This document shows positions 9,237 to 17,582 of a stretch of DNA of 64,000 bases, one piece after another. The notes below the pieces were generated by a model. That model had not been told where the DNA came from. It did not search any database and saw nothing but the letters and a program-made list of their open reading frames with translations. A program made the position numbers and the translations under genes. The stretch comes from Brevibacterium sp. RIT 803. GTDB lineage: Bacteria > Actinomycetota > Actinomycetes > Actinomycetales > Brevibacteriaceae. The DNA is taken from the NCBI RefSeq assembly GCF_016892625.1, contig NZ_JAFEMW010000003.1:496001-560000 (forward strand). The letters run 5' to 3'. Positions within the stretch are counted from its first letter, which is position 1; each line of letters starts with the position of its first letter.

Positions 9237-9267
9237 TTGACTTAGAGTGCACTCACAGTCGTAGGTT
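9237..9267 (+). promoter_or_regulatory. MerR-type promoter with 19-bp spacer
   Basis: A -35 box TTGACT (9237-9242) and -10 box TAGGTT (9262-9267) are separated by 19 bases, the over-long spacing typical of MerR-family-activated promoters. Inside the spacer is a perfect 10-bp palindrome GAGTGCACTC (9245-9254), placed where a MerR dimer would bind. No merR gene lies in the neighbourhood, so the regulator would be encoded elsewhere. It should drive the short ORF at 9275 and the aldo/keto reductase. Confidence 0.7.
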
Positions 9268-9274
9268 TGTTTCC

Positions 9275-9418
9275 ATGACCCAGCACACACCGCCCGTTAA
9301 TATGAACGCGCTGGCCCGCTCGAGGTACCCCGATCGCAATCCGGGCACCTCCGGCGATGACTCCACACCAGCGGCCGCACAATCATGCAACACCGCCTCA
9401 CAAGGAGATCCATCATGA
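9275..9418 (+). CDS. Possible 47-residue leader peptide, leaderless, coupled to the aldo/keto reductase
   Basis: The ATG at 9275 lies about eight bases after the -10 box, where transcription should begin, so it could be translated as a leaderless message. It encodes 47 residues starting MTQHTPPVNMNALARSRYPD with no recognised domain. Its TGA overlaps the ATG of the aldo/keto reductase (ATGA), the usual arrangement for translational coupling. The peptide itself may be unimportant and the reading of it may set reductase expression. There is no independent evidence of conservation. Confidence 0.4.
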   Translation: MTQHTPPVNMNALARSRYPDRNPGTSGDDSTPAAAQSCNTASQGDPS

Positions 9419-10437
9419 CCACCACTCATCTCGGCGACCTCACCGTCTCCCCCATCGGCTTCGGCTGCATGGCTTTGTCTCACGTCTACGGCGGCACCAC
9501 CGATGAAGCGGCACGGGATACCCTGGGCGCGGCCGTCGACGCCGGTACCACCTTCCTCGACACCTCCGATGTCTACGGAAAACCCCGCGAAGGTGCCACC
9601 GGGCCGGCAGGAACGAACGAGGAGATGCTCGCACCGTTCCTGGCCAAGCGCCGCGACGAGGTGCAGTTGGCCACGAAGTTCGGTATCACCGCTCCCAGGG
9701 ATGAGACGGGTGCCTCGGCCAAACGCACCGATGGTCGTCCGGAATACGCCCGTTCAGCCTGCGATGCTTCGTTGGCCCGCCTCGGCGTGGACACGATCGA
9801 TCTCTACTACCACCATCGCCCGGATCCCGATGTGCCGATCGAGGAGACCGTCGGCGCCATGGCCCAACTGGTCGAGGCCGGCAAGATCCGCCACATCGGC
9901 CTCTCGGAGGTCACCTCCGAGGAGCTGCAGCGGGCCCACGCAGTCCACCCGATCGCCGCACTCCAGTCCGAGTGGAGCCTGTGGTCACGCGACGTCGAGG
10001 ATCGTGTCGTGCCCGCCTGCGCCGAGCTCGGGGTCGGATTCGTGCCCTACAGTCCCCTGGGCCGCGGCTTCCTCACCGGCACCCTGACCAAGGAACAGGT
10101 CGCCGGTGACTTCCGCGGCGGCACCTCCCGCATGGGCGAGGCGTTCGACGCCAACCAGAAGATCGTCGACATCGTCGCCGAGGTGGCTCGCCGCCACGAC
10201 GCCACTAACGCTCAGGTGGCGTTGGCTTGGCTCCTCCACCGCGCGGACCAGATGGGTGTCAGTGCGGTGCCGATCCCTGGCTCGCGCAAACCCGAGCGGG
10301 CTCTTGAAAACCTCGGGGCGGTTGGGCTGATTCTCGATGACGAGGACATGACGCGGCTCGACTCCATCCGCACGCTGGTGGAGGGCACCCGGAACATCGT
10401 CGACAATCCGAAATGGATCAGCTCGGGGCGGGAGTGA
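9415..10437 (+). CDS. Aldo/keto reductase
   Basis: 340 residues from the ATG at 9415, preceded by AAGGAG (9402-9407); an in-frame ATG 30 bases upstream lacks such a site. TIM-barrel NADPH-dependent oxidoreductase with the tetrad visible: D and Y in FLDTSDVYGKP, K in LATKFG and H in YYHHRPDPDVP. IPGSRKPERALENLG near the C-terminus is the cofactor-phosphate motif. It is closest in style to YajO/IolS-like reductases that detoxify reactive aldehydes and quinones. The MerR-type promoter upstream fits induction by electrophiles or oxidants. Confidence 0.92.
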   Translation: MTTTHLGDLTVSPIGFGCMALSHVYGGTTDEAARDTLGAAVDAGTTFLDTSDVYGKPREGATGPAGTNEEMLAPFLAKRRDEVQLATKFGITAPRDETGASAKRTDGRPEYARSACDASLARLGVDTIDLYYHHRPDPDVPIEETVGAMAQLVEAGKIRHIGLSEVTSEELQRAHAVHPIAALQSEWSLWSRDVEDRVVPACAELGVGFVPYSPLGRGFLTGTLTKEQVAGDFRGGTSRMGEAFDANQKIVDIVAEVARRHDATNAQVALAWLLHRADQMGVSAVPIPGSRKPERALENLGAVGLILDDEDMTRLDSIRTLVEGTRNIVDNPKWISSGRE

Positions 10438-10446
10438 GCGGGCTTG

Positions 10447-10531
10447 CGAAAAGGTAGCGTATAGACATACGAAACAGTAGCGTATGGGATCTCGAAAAGG
10501 TAGCGTATAACCCTGTGAAATGGTAGCGTAG
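10447..10531 (+). repeat. Four direct repeats at exact 23-bp spacing
   Basis: The 16-base units CGAAAAGGTAGCGTAT (10447), CGAAACAGTAGCGTAT (10470), CGAAAAGGTAGCGTAT (10493) and TGAAATGGTAGCGTAG (10516) begin exactly 23 bases apart; the core GTAGCGTA is invariant and the 7-base intervals vary. They fill the gap between the aldo/keto reductase and the DUF4143 ATPase gene, ending 61 bases before the ATPase start. This looks like an operator array or iteron set. It is not a CRISPR array, since the intervals are only 7 bases. Confidence 0.85.
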
Positions 10532-10592
10532 TGGGCCAGGACCAGCGAATCACTGACAAGTTCGCAGGTAACTACCACAGAGGACACGTTCC

Positions 10593-11843
10593 GTGGAATA
10601 CCTTCCCCGCACCATCGATCTCGAGCTCAATGAACTGCTTGACGAAACTGCAGCCATAGCAATTGACGGGCCGAAGGGCATTGGTAAGACCGATACAGCA
10701 GTGCGACGATCAGATATCGCTTGGTACCTGGACAACCCGGGACAACGCGATGTCCTACGTTCTGACTTTTCGCTGAAGACAATCCCACAGGGCACTGTAC
10801 TCTTCGATGAGTGGCAACAACTGCCACAGGTATGGGACTCAGTACGGCGCATGGTTGACGCAGGCGCACCGAGCGGACGGTTTCTTCTCACTGGCTCCGC
10901 ATCGCCGGCAAATACTAGTGGCACCCACAGTGGAGCTGGTCGCATTCTGTCCCTCCGAATGCGACCAATGGGCGTGCACGAGCGCGGGCACGTCAAACCA
11001 ACAGTCTCGCTGGCTCAGCTCCTATCGGGACAGGCAACACCACTCGAAGGGACATCGACATTTCTGCTAGCCGACTACGCAGGCGCCATCGTCTCCAGTG
11101 GCTTCCCAGGCATCATGAGTGCGGCACCAAGAGTCCAACGCCGCATGATAGATGCCTACCTTCAGAGAATCGTCGACAGAGACCTGCCCGACCTAGGATT
11201 CACTGTCAGACGTCCAGAAACGCTCAGGCGGTGGCTGGCTGCTTATGCTGCAGCTTCATCAACGACAACGGCATACTCACGCCTGCTCGACACAACAACG
11301 GGCGGTGACGGAACGCAACCAGCGAAAACCACGACTATCGCCTACCGGGACCACCTCAGCCAACTGTGGCTTCTCGACCCGGTCCCCGGCTGGGTACCGA
11401 CCAACAATCCAAATCGACGCTTGCAACAGGCCCCAAAACATCATTTGGCCGACCCCGCTCTCGCTGCCAGCCTACTCAACCAGACTGCAGAATCGCTGTT
11501 GTCTCCCAGAGGAGCACACCTTGCGGGGCCCTTGTTTGAATCACTCGTGACGCTGGGTATTCGCGTCATGGCTCAAGCGGCAGAAGCTTCAGTCAGCCAT
11601 CTCCGGTTGCATCGAGGCGACAGGGAAGTCGACCTTATTGTCGAAGGCGCCGACGGCGCGATACTCGGCATCGAGGTCAAACTTGCCGCCGACGTCTCCG
11701 ATTCGGATGTTCGACACCTGCACTGGCTGCGGGACCAGGTTCCCGACCAGGTCGCCGACCTTGTAGTCATCACGACCGGAACTACCGCCTACCGTCGACC
11801 CGACGGAATCGCGGTCGTCCCCTTGGCCCTGCTTGGCCCCTGA
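10593..11843 (+). CDS. DUF4143-family AAA ATPase
   Basis: 416 residues from GTG 10593. The N-terminal ATPase has Walker A GPKGIGKT (residues 26-33), Walker B TVLFDEWQQL (D72, E73) and sensor FLLTGSAS (about 98-104). The C-terminal DUF4143 half carries a nuclease-like signature, REVDLIVEG then ILGIEVKLA (D-x(n)-E-x-K), as in PD-(D/E)XK folds. This family is common in bacteria and archaea, often recently transferred, and has no settled role; defence or mobile-element maintenance has been suggested. It is preceded by the 23-bp repeat array and stands alone, convergent with the Nramp gene five bases downstream. Confidence 0.88.
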   Translation: MEYLPRTIDLELNELLDETAAIAIDGPKGIGKTDTAVRRSDIAWYLDNPGQRDVLRSDFSLKTIPQGTVLFDEWQQLPQVWDSVRRMVDAGAPSGRFLLTGSASPANTSGTHSGAGRILSLRMRPMGVHERGHVKPTVSLAQLLSGQATPLEGTSTFLLADYAGAIVSSGFPGIMSAAPRVQRRMIDAYLQRIVDRDLPDLGFTVRRPETLRRWLAAYAAASSTTTAYSRLLDTTTGGDGTQPAKTTTIAYRDHLSQLWLLDPVPGWVPTNNPNRRLQQAPKHHLADPALAASLLNQTAESLLSPRGAHLAGPLFESLVTLGIRVMAQAAEASVSHLRLHRGDREVDLIVEGADGAILGIEVKLAADVSDSDVRHLHWLRDQVPDQVADLVVITTGTTAYRRPDGIAVVPLALLGP

Positions 11844-11848
11844 GGCGA

Positions 11849-13159
11849 CTACCCCAGCAGCCCCATCACCGACTCCCTGACCTGCAGCACAGCGAGGAAG
11901 CCGAACAACAGGAAGCACACGCTCAACAGCACATTCGACAGTCCGCGATTCCGCAACGTCTCCGGTACCGATGCGCGGTTGAGGATGACGAGGAGTGCGA
12001 TCGCGAGCACCGGCAGGATGAAGGCACTGATCGCGGCGTAGATGAGGACCAAGGTGACCGGTTTGCCCAGACTCATGATCACCAGAGCCGCAATGCTGAG
12101 ATAGACGAGCGCGCCGCGGAACTCGACGGACTTCGCCGACATCTCGAACTCAGGCTTGTCCTGATGCGGGTACCTGCGCAGCACCCGGATGCAGTCGGCG
12201 GTGACATAGGCGATCCCGGAGAACCCGCCGAGCACGCTCGTGTAGACCACTGCGAGGAAGCTGATGAGGAAGATGATGCGACCCGGTTCACCGATGCGGG
12301 TGACCAGGCTGTCGGCGATGGCGAAGAGCGAGCCGTTGTCGGCGATCGTGAAACCCTGCCCGTAGAGGATGAAGGCACCCACGGCGCTCATGGCTACGGC
12401 AAAGACGAACACCAGTCCGTAGCTGATGAACAGATCGATGCGCACGACCGGCTTCCACTGGGCGTCACGCCAGGACTTCTCACGGATCCAGTACGAGTAG
12501 GCGAGGATTCCCGTCGCACCGCCCACGCCGCCGATGAGCGACATGACGGTGATGATCGACCCGTTCGGGAAGGTCGGGGCAATGGTCTCTGCAGCGACCT
12601 CCTGGGCACCCTGGCCCTGGAACACAGAGATCGCGAGGGCAAGAATGCCGAAGAACATGATGATGCCGAAGCCGATCATCGCTTTCTCCACCAGACCGTA
12701 GCGTCCGATGCCGACGAGGACCGCAGCAGAGAGCAGGACGACGACCGCCGTCGGCCAGAACGGCAGCACCGGAAAGAGCGCCTGCAGGATGTTCGTCGTC
12801 ACGGCGATGACGCCCGCACCGAAGAAGAGACCGACGAGCAGCTCGGCGATGAGGAACAGGGCTGGGAAGAGACGCCCGCCGAATGAGGTCAGGTGGGACA
12901 GCAGCGACCGGTCACCGCTCATCTGCAGACGGGACACCGCCTCAGAGAGGACGAATTTGAGGAGGATGCCGACGGTGAAGACCCAGATGAGGGCGAGCCC
13001 GTACTCGGCCCCGGAGTTCATCGTCGTGATCATGTCCGAGGCGCCGACGCTGGCCAGGGCCAGGACGATGCCCGGTCCGATCAGCCGCAGCCGTCCGGTC
13101 AATGATGCCGGCGCCGAGGTGGTGGCGCCCGTGGTCTGCGGTGTCGTTTCGGCGGACAT
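11849..13159 (-). CDS. Nramp-related transporter lacking the usual metal-binding motifs
   Basis: 436 residues with about eleven membrane helices in the order of the Nramp (SLC11) family. Helix 1 reads GPGIVLALASVGASDMITTMNSGAEYGLALIW: where Nramp metal transporters have DPGN, this has GASD. Helix 6 has GGATGILAYSYWIREKSW in place of the A-x-x-M-P-H metal-binding motif. Classical manganese/iron transport is therefore unlikely; related branches move magnesium or other substrates. It is transcribed alone, with the MFS gene divergent across a 210-base gap. Confidence 0.8.
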   Translation of the reverse strand: MSAETTPQTTGATTSAPASLTGRLRLIGPGIVLALASVGASDMITTMNSGAEYGLALIWVFTVGILLKFVLSEAVSRLQMSGDRSLLSHLTSFGGRLFPALFLIAELLVGLFFGAGVIAVTTNILQALFPVLPFWPTAVVVLLSAAVLVGIGRYGLVEKAMIGFGIIMFFGILALAISVFQGQGAQEVAAETIAPTFPNGSIITVMSLIGGVGGATGILAYSYWIREKSWRDAQWKPVVRIDLFISYGLVFVFAVAMSAVGAFILYGQGFTIADNGSLFAIADSLVTRIGEPGRIIFLISFLAVVYTSVLGGFSGIAYVTADCIRVLRRYPHQDKPEFEMSAKSVEFRGALVYLSIAALVIMSLGKPVTLVLIYAAISAFILPVLAIALLVILNRASVPETLRNRGLSNVLLSVCFLLFGFLAVLQVRESVMGLLG

Positions 13160-13241
13160 GAGTGGGGTGCGGCTCCTTCACAGGTGTTCGTCGACGACGG
13201 CGCCGGCGTCGTTTACCCGGGCGTCGTCTGCTCAGGTGAGT

Positions 13242-13373
13242 ATGGCCGATCCTCGAGATTCCTACGGTCTGGTCTCACCACCCGGGAAACCACTGGGCTG
13301 GGAACTCACGCCCACGATCACTCAGATCGCCGTCAGAGCTCTGCCACGCTCGGAGTACAGTAGTCCAGCGTGA
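13242..13373 (+). CDS. Possible 43-residue leader ORF coupled to the MFS gene
   Basis: The ATG at 13242 is preceded closely by AGGTGAG and starts a 43-codon frame (MADPRDSYGLVSPPGKPLGW...) whose TGA overlaps the GTG start of the MFS transporter (GTGA). The frame differs from that of the transporter, so it is not an N-terminal extension. No domain is recognised. It may be a coupling or leader peptide or a chance frame. Confidence 0.3.
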   Translation: MADPRDSYGLVSPPGKPLGWELTPTITQIAVRALPRSEYSSPA

Positions 13374-14545
13374 GTACTGTCGCTGTCCCACCAGGCCCGA
13401 CGCGGCCTCCGGTGCCCGTCTCCATAGCCGCGTTCGTCAGCAGCTTCGACCGTTTCGCGATCAGTCCCCTGATCGTTCTCGTCGCGGCCGATCTGGGAGC
13501 GACTCTGACTCAGGCACTGACGATCGCCAGCTCCTATTTCCTGGCATATGGCATCAGCCAACCCGTCTGGGGAGTGCTCTCCGATCGCATCGGGCGCATC
13601 CCTCTGATGAAGGCGACTCTGCTTGCCGCGGCGACGGCAGGAGTGGTCGCGACCTTCGCGCCGACCCTGACGATCCTCGTCATCGCTCGCGCCTTTTCGG
13701 GTGCCTTCTACGGAGCAATCGTTCCCACGTCCATGACCTATGTCGGGGACACCGTCGCCGAGGCTCATCGGCAGCCGGCGCTGACCGATCTCATGGCCGC
13801 GATCGCCCTCGGAACTGCCAGTGCCACAGCGCTGGCCGGGGCCCTCGCGCACTTCGCCGATTGGCGAATCGTCTTCGCCATTCCCGCGGTTCTGGCCGTG
13901 GGCTGTGTCGTCGGTCTGCGGCGACTGCGTGAACCAGCCCGCGAGGAGCAGGGCGGAGTCATCTCAACCCTCCAGGCGGCGGTGACCAACCGCTGGGTCC
14001 TCATCGTCATCAGTCTGGCGTTCGTGGAAGGCGCTGTGGTCCTCGGCGTTCTGACCCTGCTCGCACCGGCACTGCAATCTCAGGGAGTCGGCGCGGCAGT
14101 CGCAGGTCTGGCCACTGCGGCCTATGGAGTCGGCGTCATCCTCACCAGCCGCATGGTCAAAGTGCTCAGTCGCAGGCTGAGCATGCCCCGGCTCATGGTC
14201 ATCGGCGGCGCGGCGACCGTGATCGGATTCGCCGTCCTCACCATTCACCTGTCCACGCTGACAGTCATCATCGCCGCACTCCTGCTCGGAGCAACCTGGT
14301 CCTTCCAGCATTCCTCGTTGCAGACCTGGGCCACGTCTGTCCTGCCGCGGGCGCGCGGAACCGTCGTCGCGCTCTTCGCAGGATGCCTGTTCGCCGGCAG
14401 TGCACTGGGCACATCGGTCGGAGGCACTCTCGGCGACAACGACCAGTGGACGCCGCTGTTCGCGATGACCGGCCTCGTGGCACTCGGGCTCACGGTCACC
14501 ATCGTCATCAGCCGCCGCACCTTTGCCGGTCCGCGGAACGGCTGA
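13370..14545 (+). CDS. Major facilitator superfamily transporter
   Basis: 391 residues, twelve predicted membrane helices, with the MFS loop 2-3 signature GVLSDRIGRIPLMKATLL and a halfway repeat (VLSRRLSMPRLM). It resembles DHA1-type drug or metabolite exporters such as YdhP/AraJ relatives. The substrate cannot be read from the sequence. The start is GTG 13370, overlapping the stop of a short upstream frame. It ends 13 bases before the convergent threonine aldolase gene. Confidence 0.88.
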   Translation: MSTVAVPPGPTRPPVPVSIAAFVSSFDRFAISPLIVLVAADLGATLTQALTIASSYFLAYGISQPVWGVLSDRIGRIPLMKATLLAAATAGVVATFAPTLTILVIARAFSGAFYGAIVPTSMTYVGDTVAEAHRQPALTDLMAAIALGTASATALAGALAHFADWRIVFAIPAVLAVGCVVGLRRLREPAREEQGGVISTLQAAVTNRWVLIVISLAFVEGAVVLGVLTLLAPALQSQGVGAAVAGLATAAYGVGVILTSRMVKVLSRRLSMPRLMVIGGAATVIGFAVLTIHLSTLTVIIAALLLGATWSFQHSSLQTWATSVLPRARGTVVALFAGCLFAGSALGTSVGGTLGDNDQWTPLFAMTGLVALGLTVTIVISRRTFAGPRNG

Positions 14546-14558
14546 GCGGACGAAGAGA

Positions 14559-15587
14559 CTACCGCCCGAAGTACTCCTTGCACGCCCTGCGAACTCGCTC
14601 GATCGCTTCATCGTCGATGTCCAGGTGCGTGACCCACCGCGGCTTTCCGTGTCCGGCACCGGTGATGATGCCGCGTTCGGCGAGGAAGGCTGCGAAGGCG
14701 GGCATGTCGACGCCGTCTGGGGAGAGGAAGACCATGTTGGTCCGCGCCTGACCGGCGCCGAGTTCGGGAAACTCCGTGAACATCTCGGAGAGACGATCTG
14801 CCCGATCGTGATCCTCACGCAGACGGTTCACGTTGTTCTCAAGCGCATAGATCCCGGCTGCAGCGAGCACCCCGGTCTGGCGCATTCCACCGCCGAGCAG
14901 CTTGCGGATGCGCTTGGCTCGATGGACAAGATCTCTGGGTCCGGCGAAGACAGCACCGACGGGTGCGCCGAGGCCCTTCGACAGACACAGAGTGGCCGAG
15001 TCGAAGTCACTCGCGACGGATGACGGCCTGCTGTCCGTGGCCACGGCCGCGTTCATCATTCGCGCCCCGTCGAGGTGGGTCGACAAGCCGTGGCTGCGCG
15101 CCAGCTCGGTCGCCTCCGCGACGTAGCCCTCGGGCAGGGGACGACCGTTGAAGGTGTTCTCCAAGGTCAGCAGTCGGGTGACCGGATTGTGAAAATCATC
15201 GGGTTTGATCGCCGAGGTGATCGCGTCGAGATCGATGATGCCCTCGGGTTCGTTGGGCAGGGGTTGGGGCTGGATCGATCCCAGAACTGCTGCTCCCCCG
15301 CCTTCGTCGCGGTAGGCGTGCGCGGTCTGACCGACGATGTACTCATCGCCGCGTCCGCAGTGGGCCATGATGCCGGCGAGGTTGGCCTGAGTTGCCGACG
15401 GGAAGAACAGTCCCGCTTCCTTGCCGAGGATTTCGGCGGTCATCGCCTCCAACCGGTTGGTCGTCGGGTCTTCGTCATAGACGGCGTCGCCCACCTCGGC
15501 GTCGGCCATGGCCTTGCGCATTTTCTCGCTGGGCCGGGTCACCGTGTCCGAGCGGAAGTCGACCTCCGGGATCATTCTGTGGCTCAT
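14559..15587 (-). CDS. ltaE: Low-specificity L-threonine aldolase
   Basis: 342 residues, the normal length. This PLP enzyme splits L-threonine or L-allo-threonine into glycine and acetaldehyde. Visible features are DFRSDTVTRPSEKMRKAMADAEVGD at the N-terminus, FFPSATQANLAG, the aspartate that contacts PLP in STHLDGARMMNA, and the Schiff-base lysine K204 in LCLSKGLGAPVG. It begins a leftward run with the AhpD-like and GNAT genes on the same strand, but those lie upstream of it, so it may be the last gene of that unit (four bases separate it from the AhpD-like gene). Confidence 0.93.
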   Translation of the reverse strand: MSHRMIPEVDFRSDTVTRPSEKMRKAMADAEVGDAVYDEDPTTNRLEAMTAEILGKEAGLFFPSATQANLAGIMAHCGRGDEYIVGQTAHAYRDEGGGAAVLGSIQPQPLPNEPEGIIDLDAITSAIKPDDFHNPVTRLLTLENTFNGRPLPEGYVAEATELARSHGLSTHLDGARMMNAAVATDSRPSSVASDFDSATLCLSKGLGAPVGAVFAGPRDLVHRAKRIRKLLGGGMRQTGVLAAAGIYALENNVNRLREDHDRADRLSEMFTEFPELGAGQARTNMVFLSPDGVDMPAFAAFLAERGIITGAGHGKPRWVTHLDIDDEAIERVRRACKEYFGR

Positions 15588-15591
15588 GTGA

Positions 15592-16059
15592 TCACACTGC
15601 TTTCGCGCCGACGACCGGGTGATTGCTCGCGATCGAGATTCGGTTGAACGCGTTGATCAGCGTCACTGTCCACTCGACGGCGGAGATCTGCTCGGTGCTC
15701 AGATGCTGTCCCGCCTCGGCGGCGATCTCGTCACGATCAGCGCTCTTGTCGAGGATAGTCAGCGTCTCGGCGATGAGGAGTGCGGATTTCTCGGTGTCGT
15801 CGAAGATCTCGGCCTCTCGCCAACTGGGCAGCACATCGAGCTTGAGCTGATCGATGCCGGCCTTCCGTGCGGCCGGGGCGTGGATGCTCAAGCAGGTCCG
15901 GCAGCCGTTGATCTGAGAGACCCGCATGTTGATGATTTCGATGAGACCGTCATCGAGCCCGGCCGCCCGAGCGGCTTTGCGGGATGCGGTGGCGGTCTGC
16001 GCCAGGGCCTTGTAGACCTCTGGATGGGTCTTGTCCACATACGGGCGATTGGCGTTCAT
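15592..16059 (-). CDS. Carboxymuconolactone decarboxylase / AhpD-like protein
   Basis: 155 residues with the AhpD-type redox centre GCRTCLSIHAPAARKAG (C53-x-x-C56-x-x-x-H60), placing it among alkylhydroperoxidase-like proteins that reduce peroxides through the cysteine pair. The physiological partner is unknown. It shares an ATGA overlap with the upstream GNAT gene and is four bases from the threonine aldolase, so the three are probably one transcript. Confidence 0.9.
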   Translation of the reverse strand: MNANRPYVDKTHPEVYKALAQTATASRKAARAAGLDDGLIEIINMRVSQINGCRTCLSIHAPAARKAGIDQLKLDVLPSWREAEIFDDTEKSALLIAETLTILDKSADRDEIAAEAGQHLSTEQISAVEWTVTLINAFNRISIASNHPVVGAKAV

Positions 16060-16433
16060 TCAGCATGCCTCTTGACGATGTCGATATCCGCACCGGTTGC
16101 CTTGCGGAATCGACCGCCCTCGGCCTGGTAGTCGTCCCCAGTGTCGTTGAGCTTCTTGACGAACAGCGGGCAGACCGGCACCACGGTGATGCTCTTCTCC
16201 CGAGAGTCGGCCAGGGCCTGTGCGACGAGAACCTTCGACAGTCCCCGACCGCCGAAGGCCCCATCGACGACCGTGTGGTAGAAGATCCGTTCAGTCTCGG
16301 CCTCCGGCCCGGGAAGGAAGTAGGCGTGACCGGCGACCTCACCGCCGTCGACTGTGATGACGTAGGACTGTCCTTGTTCATCGAGTTCCACATGCACGTC
16401 TGCGCCCGTGGAATCCTTGAGTGCTTCGCTCAT
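16056..16433 (-). CDS. Small GNAT-family N-acetyltransferase (YjdJ-like), copy 1
   Basis: 125 residues from ATG 16433, chosen because AGAGGAGAA lies just upstream. It has a compact GNAT fold: VVDGAFGGRGLSKVLVAQALADS holds the acetyl-CoA pyrophosphate loop and VVPVCPLFVKKL the last strand. Proteins of this size (COG2388) acetylate unknown small substrates. It is a clear paralogue of the gene at 19594-19986: both start MSE, share ATG-V-VELDE, GRGL-K-LV and VVPVCPLF. Its stop overlaps the start of the AhpD-like gene. Confidence 0.88.
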   Translation of the reverse strand: MSEALKDSTGADVHVELDEQGQSYVITVDGGEVAGHAYFLPGPEAETERIFYHTVVDGAFGGRGLSKVLVAQALADSREKSITVVPVCPLFVKKLNDTGDDYQAEGGRFRKATGADIDIVKRHAE

Positions 16434-16487
16434 TGCTTTCTCCTCTGCTCTCATCAATATGCTGGTCTCATCATCGCTGAGGTCGGC

Positions 16488-17546
16488 TCAGCTGCTCTTG
16501 GGCCCGCCCTGAACCTGCGGCGGCGGATTTCTGCGTGCTTTGATGGTCACGTCGGGCAGCCTCGGCGCGGGGAGGCGTCCGAGGCCCTCGGCGTTGGATC
16601 CTGGCCCGCCCTGGCCGACGTAGCCCTCGACCTCGCCGAACCGATCACCCTCGTCCTGCCATTCCTGCCGGAACCGGCTGATCTCCTCGTGGGTGCGGCC
16701 CACGAAGTTCCACCACATGACGATCTGCTCGGGAAAGGGCTCACCGCCGAGGAGGACGATCCGTGCCGTGGTGTCTGCGCGGTTGCTGATGCGCATCTCC
16801 TTCAGGCCCACGCCGGTGTATCCGATGGAGTTGACCGGCAGCGGAACGTTCTCGAGGGTGATGTCGCCGGCGTCGACGAGGACGCCGTGTTCGAAGGTCT
16901 CATCGACGGGGAGGTCGATGCTCGCGCCGGGATCCAGGCGGATCTCCGCACCGAGGAGGGGCGAATGGGTGCTCACGGGTGAGGCCGAACCCCACAGCTG
17001 GCCGAGGAAGACGAGGAACTCGCCTCCGTCGAAGCTCGTGACCTCGGGTGCGAAGTGCTCGAACTCGCGTGCTTCCTGGTGGCGAGTGTGATCAGGCAGG
17101 GCCAACCACAGTTGGACCCCGTGGAGATTCGACGTGTCTTCCGTCGACACCTCGGAGTGGCAGATGCCGCGGCCGGCGGTCATGAGATTGACCTCGCCCG
17201 GTAACACCAGGCCGGCATGTCCGCCGGAATCGATGTGCTGGACCGCTCCTTCGAAGAGCCAACTCACGGTCTGCAGACCGGTATGCGGGTGCGGCGCGAC
17301 GTCCATACCCGCTGAGCCTGAAACATCATTGGGACCGTAGTGGTCGACGAAGCACCACGGGCCGATGAGCGAACGCTGCCTCTGTGGCAGGGTCCGGCGC
17401 ACGGTCATCGCCCGGGGCCCGCCGAGGGGCACGTCTCGAGATGGGATGATCTCGACCGGCGAGCGGCCCCGCTCATCGCATTGCGGTCCGGGCAGGCCAC
17501 CGGCCCGGCAGACCACTTGGTCCGGTTGGGCTTCGACGTTGCTCAT
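16488..17546 (-). CDS. Pirin family protein
   Basis: 352 residues: two cupin domains. The N-terminal domain carries the metal-binding set DVAPHPHTGLQTVSWLFEGAV with HSEVS and AGRGICHSE downstream, as in pirins, which bind iron and may act as quercetin dioxygenases or redox-sensing cofactors. The C-terminal PVNSIGYTGVG/VLLGGEPF segment is also typical. It is somewhat longer than the usual 230-300 residues, with a Pro/Arg-rich tail. A MarR regulator lies immediately upstream on the same strand (36 bases) and probably controls it. Confidence 0.9.
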   Translation of the reverse strand: MSNVEAQPDQVVCRAGGLPGPQCDERGRSPVEIIPSRDVPLGGPRAMTVRRTLPQRQRSLIGPWCFVDHYGPNDVSGSAGMDVAPHPHTGLQTVSWLFEGAVQHIDSGGHAGLVLPGEVNLMTAGRGICHSEVSTEDTSNLHGVQLWLALPDHTRHQEAREFEHFAPEVTSFDGGEFLVFLGQLWGSASPVSTHSPLLGAEIRLDPGASIDLPVDETFEHGVLVDAGDITLENVPLPVNSIGYTGVGLKEMRISNRADTTARIVLLGGEPFPEQIVMWWNFVGRTHEEISRFRQEWQDEGDRFGEVEGYVGQGGPGSNAEGLGRLPAPRLPDVTIKARRNPPPQVQGGPKSS

Positions 17547-17582
17547 TCGTGTCTCCTTCTCACTGCCGACCCACCTCGGCGG

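Noticed and set aside
10447..10531. CRISPR array
   Set aside because: Units are 16 bases with 7-base intervals; CRISPR spacers are about 30 bases and no cas gene is present.
12164..12886. A 240-codon plus-strand frame antisense to the Nramp-like gene
   Set aside because: Asp/Glu/Arg-rich composition without hydrophobic core or known family; typical antisense shadow of a membrane-protein gene.
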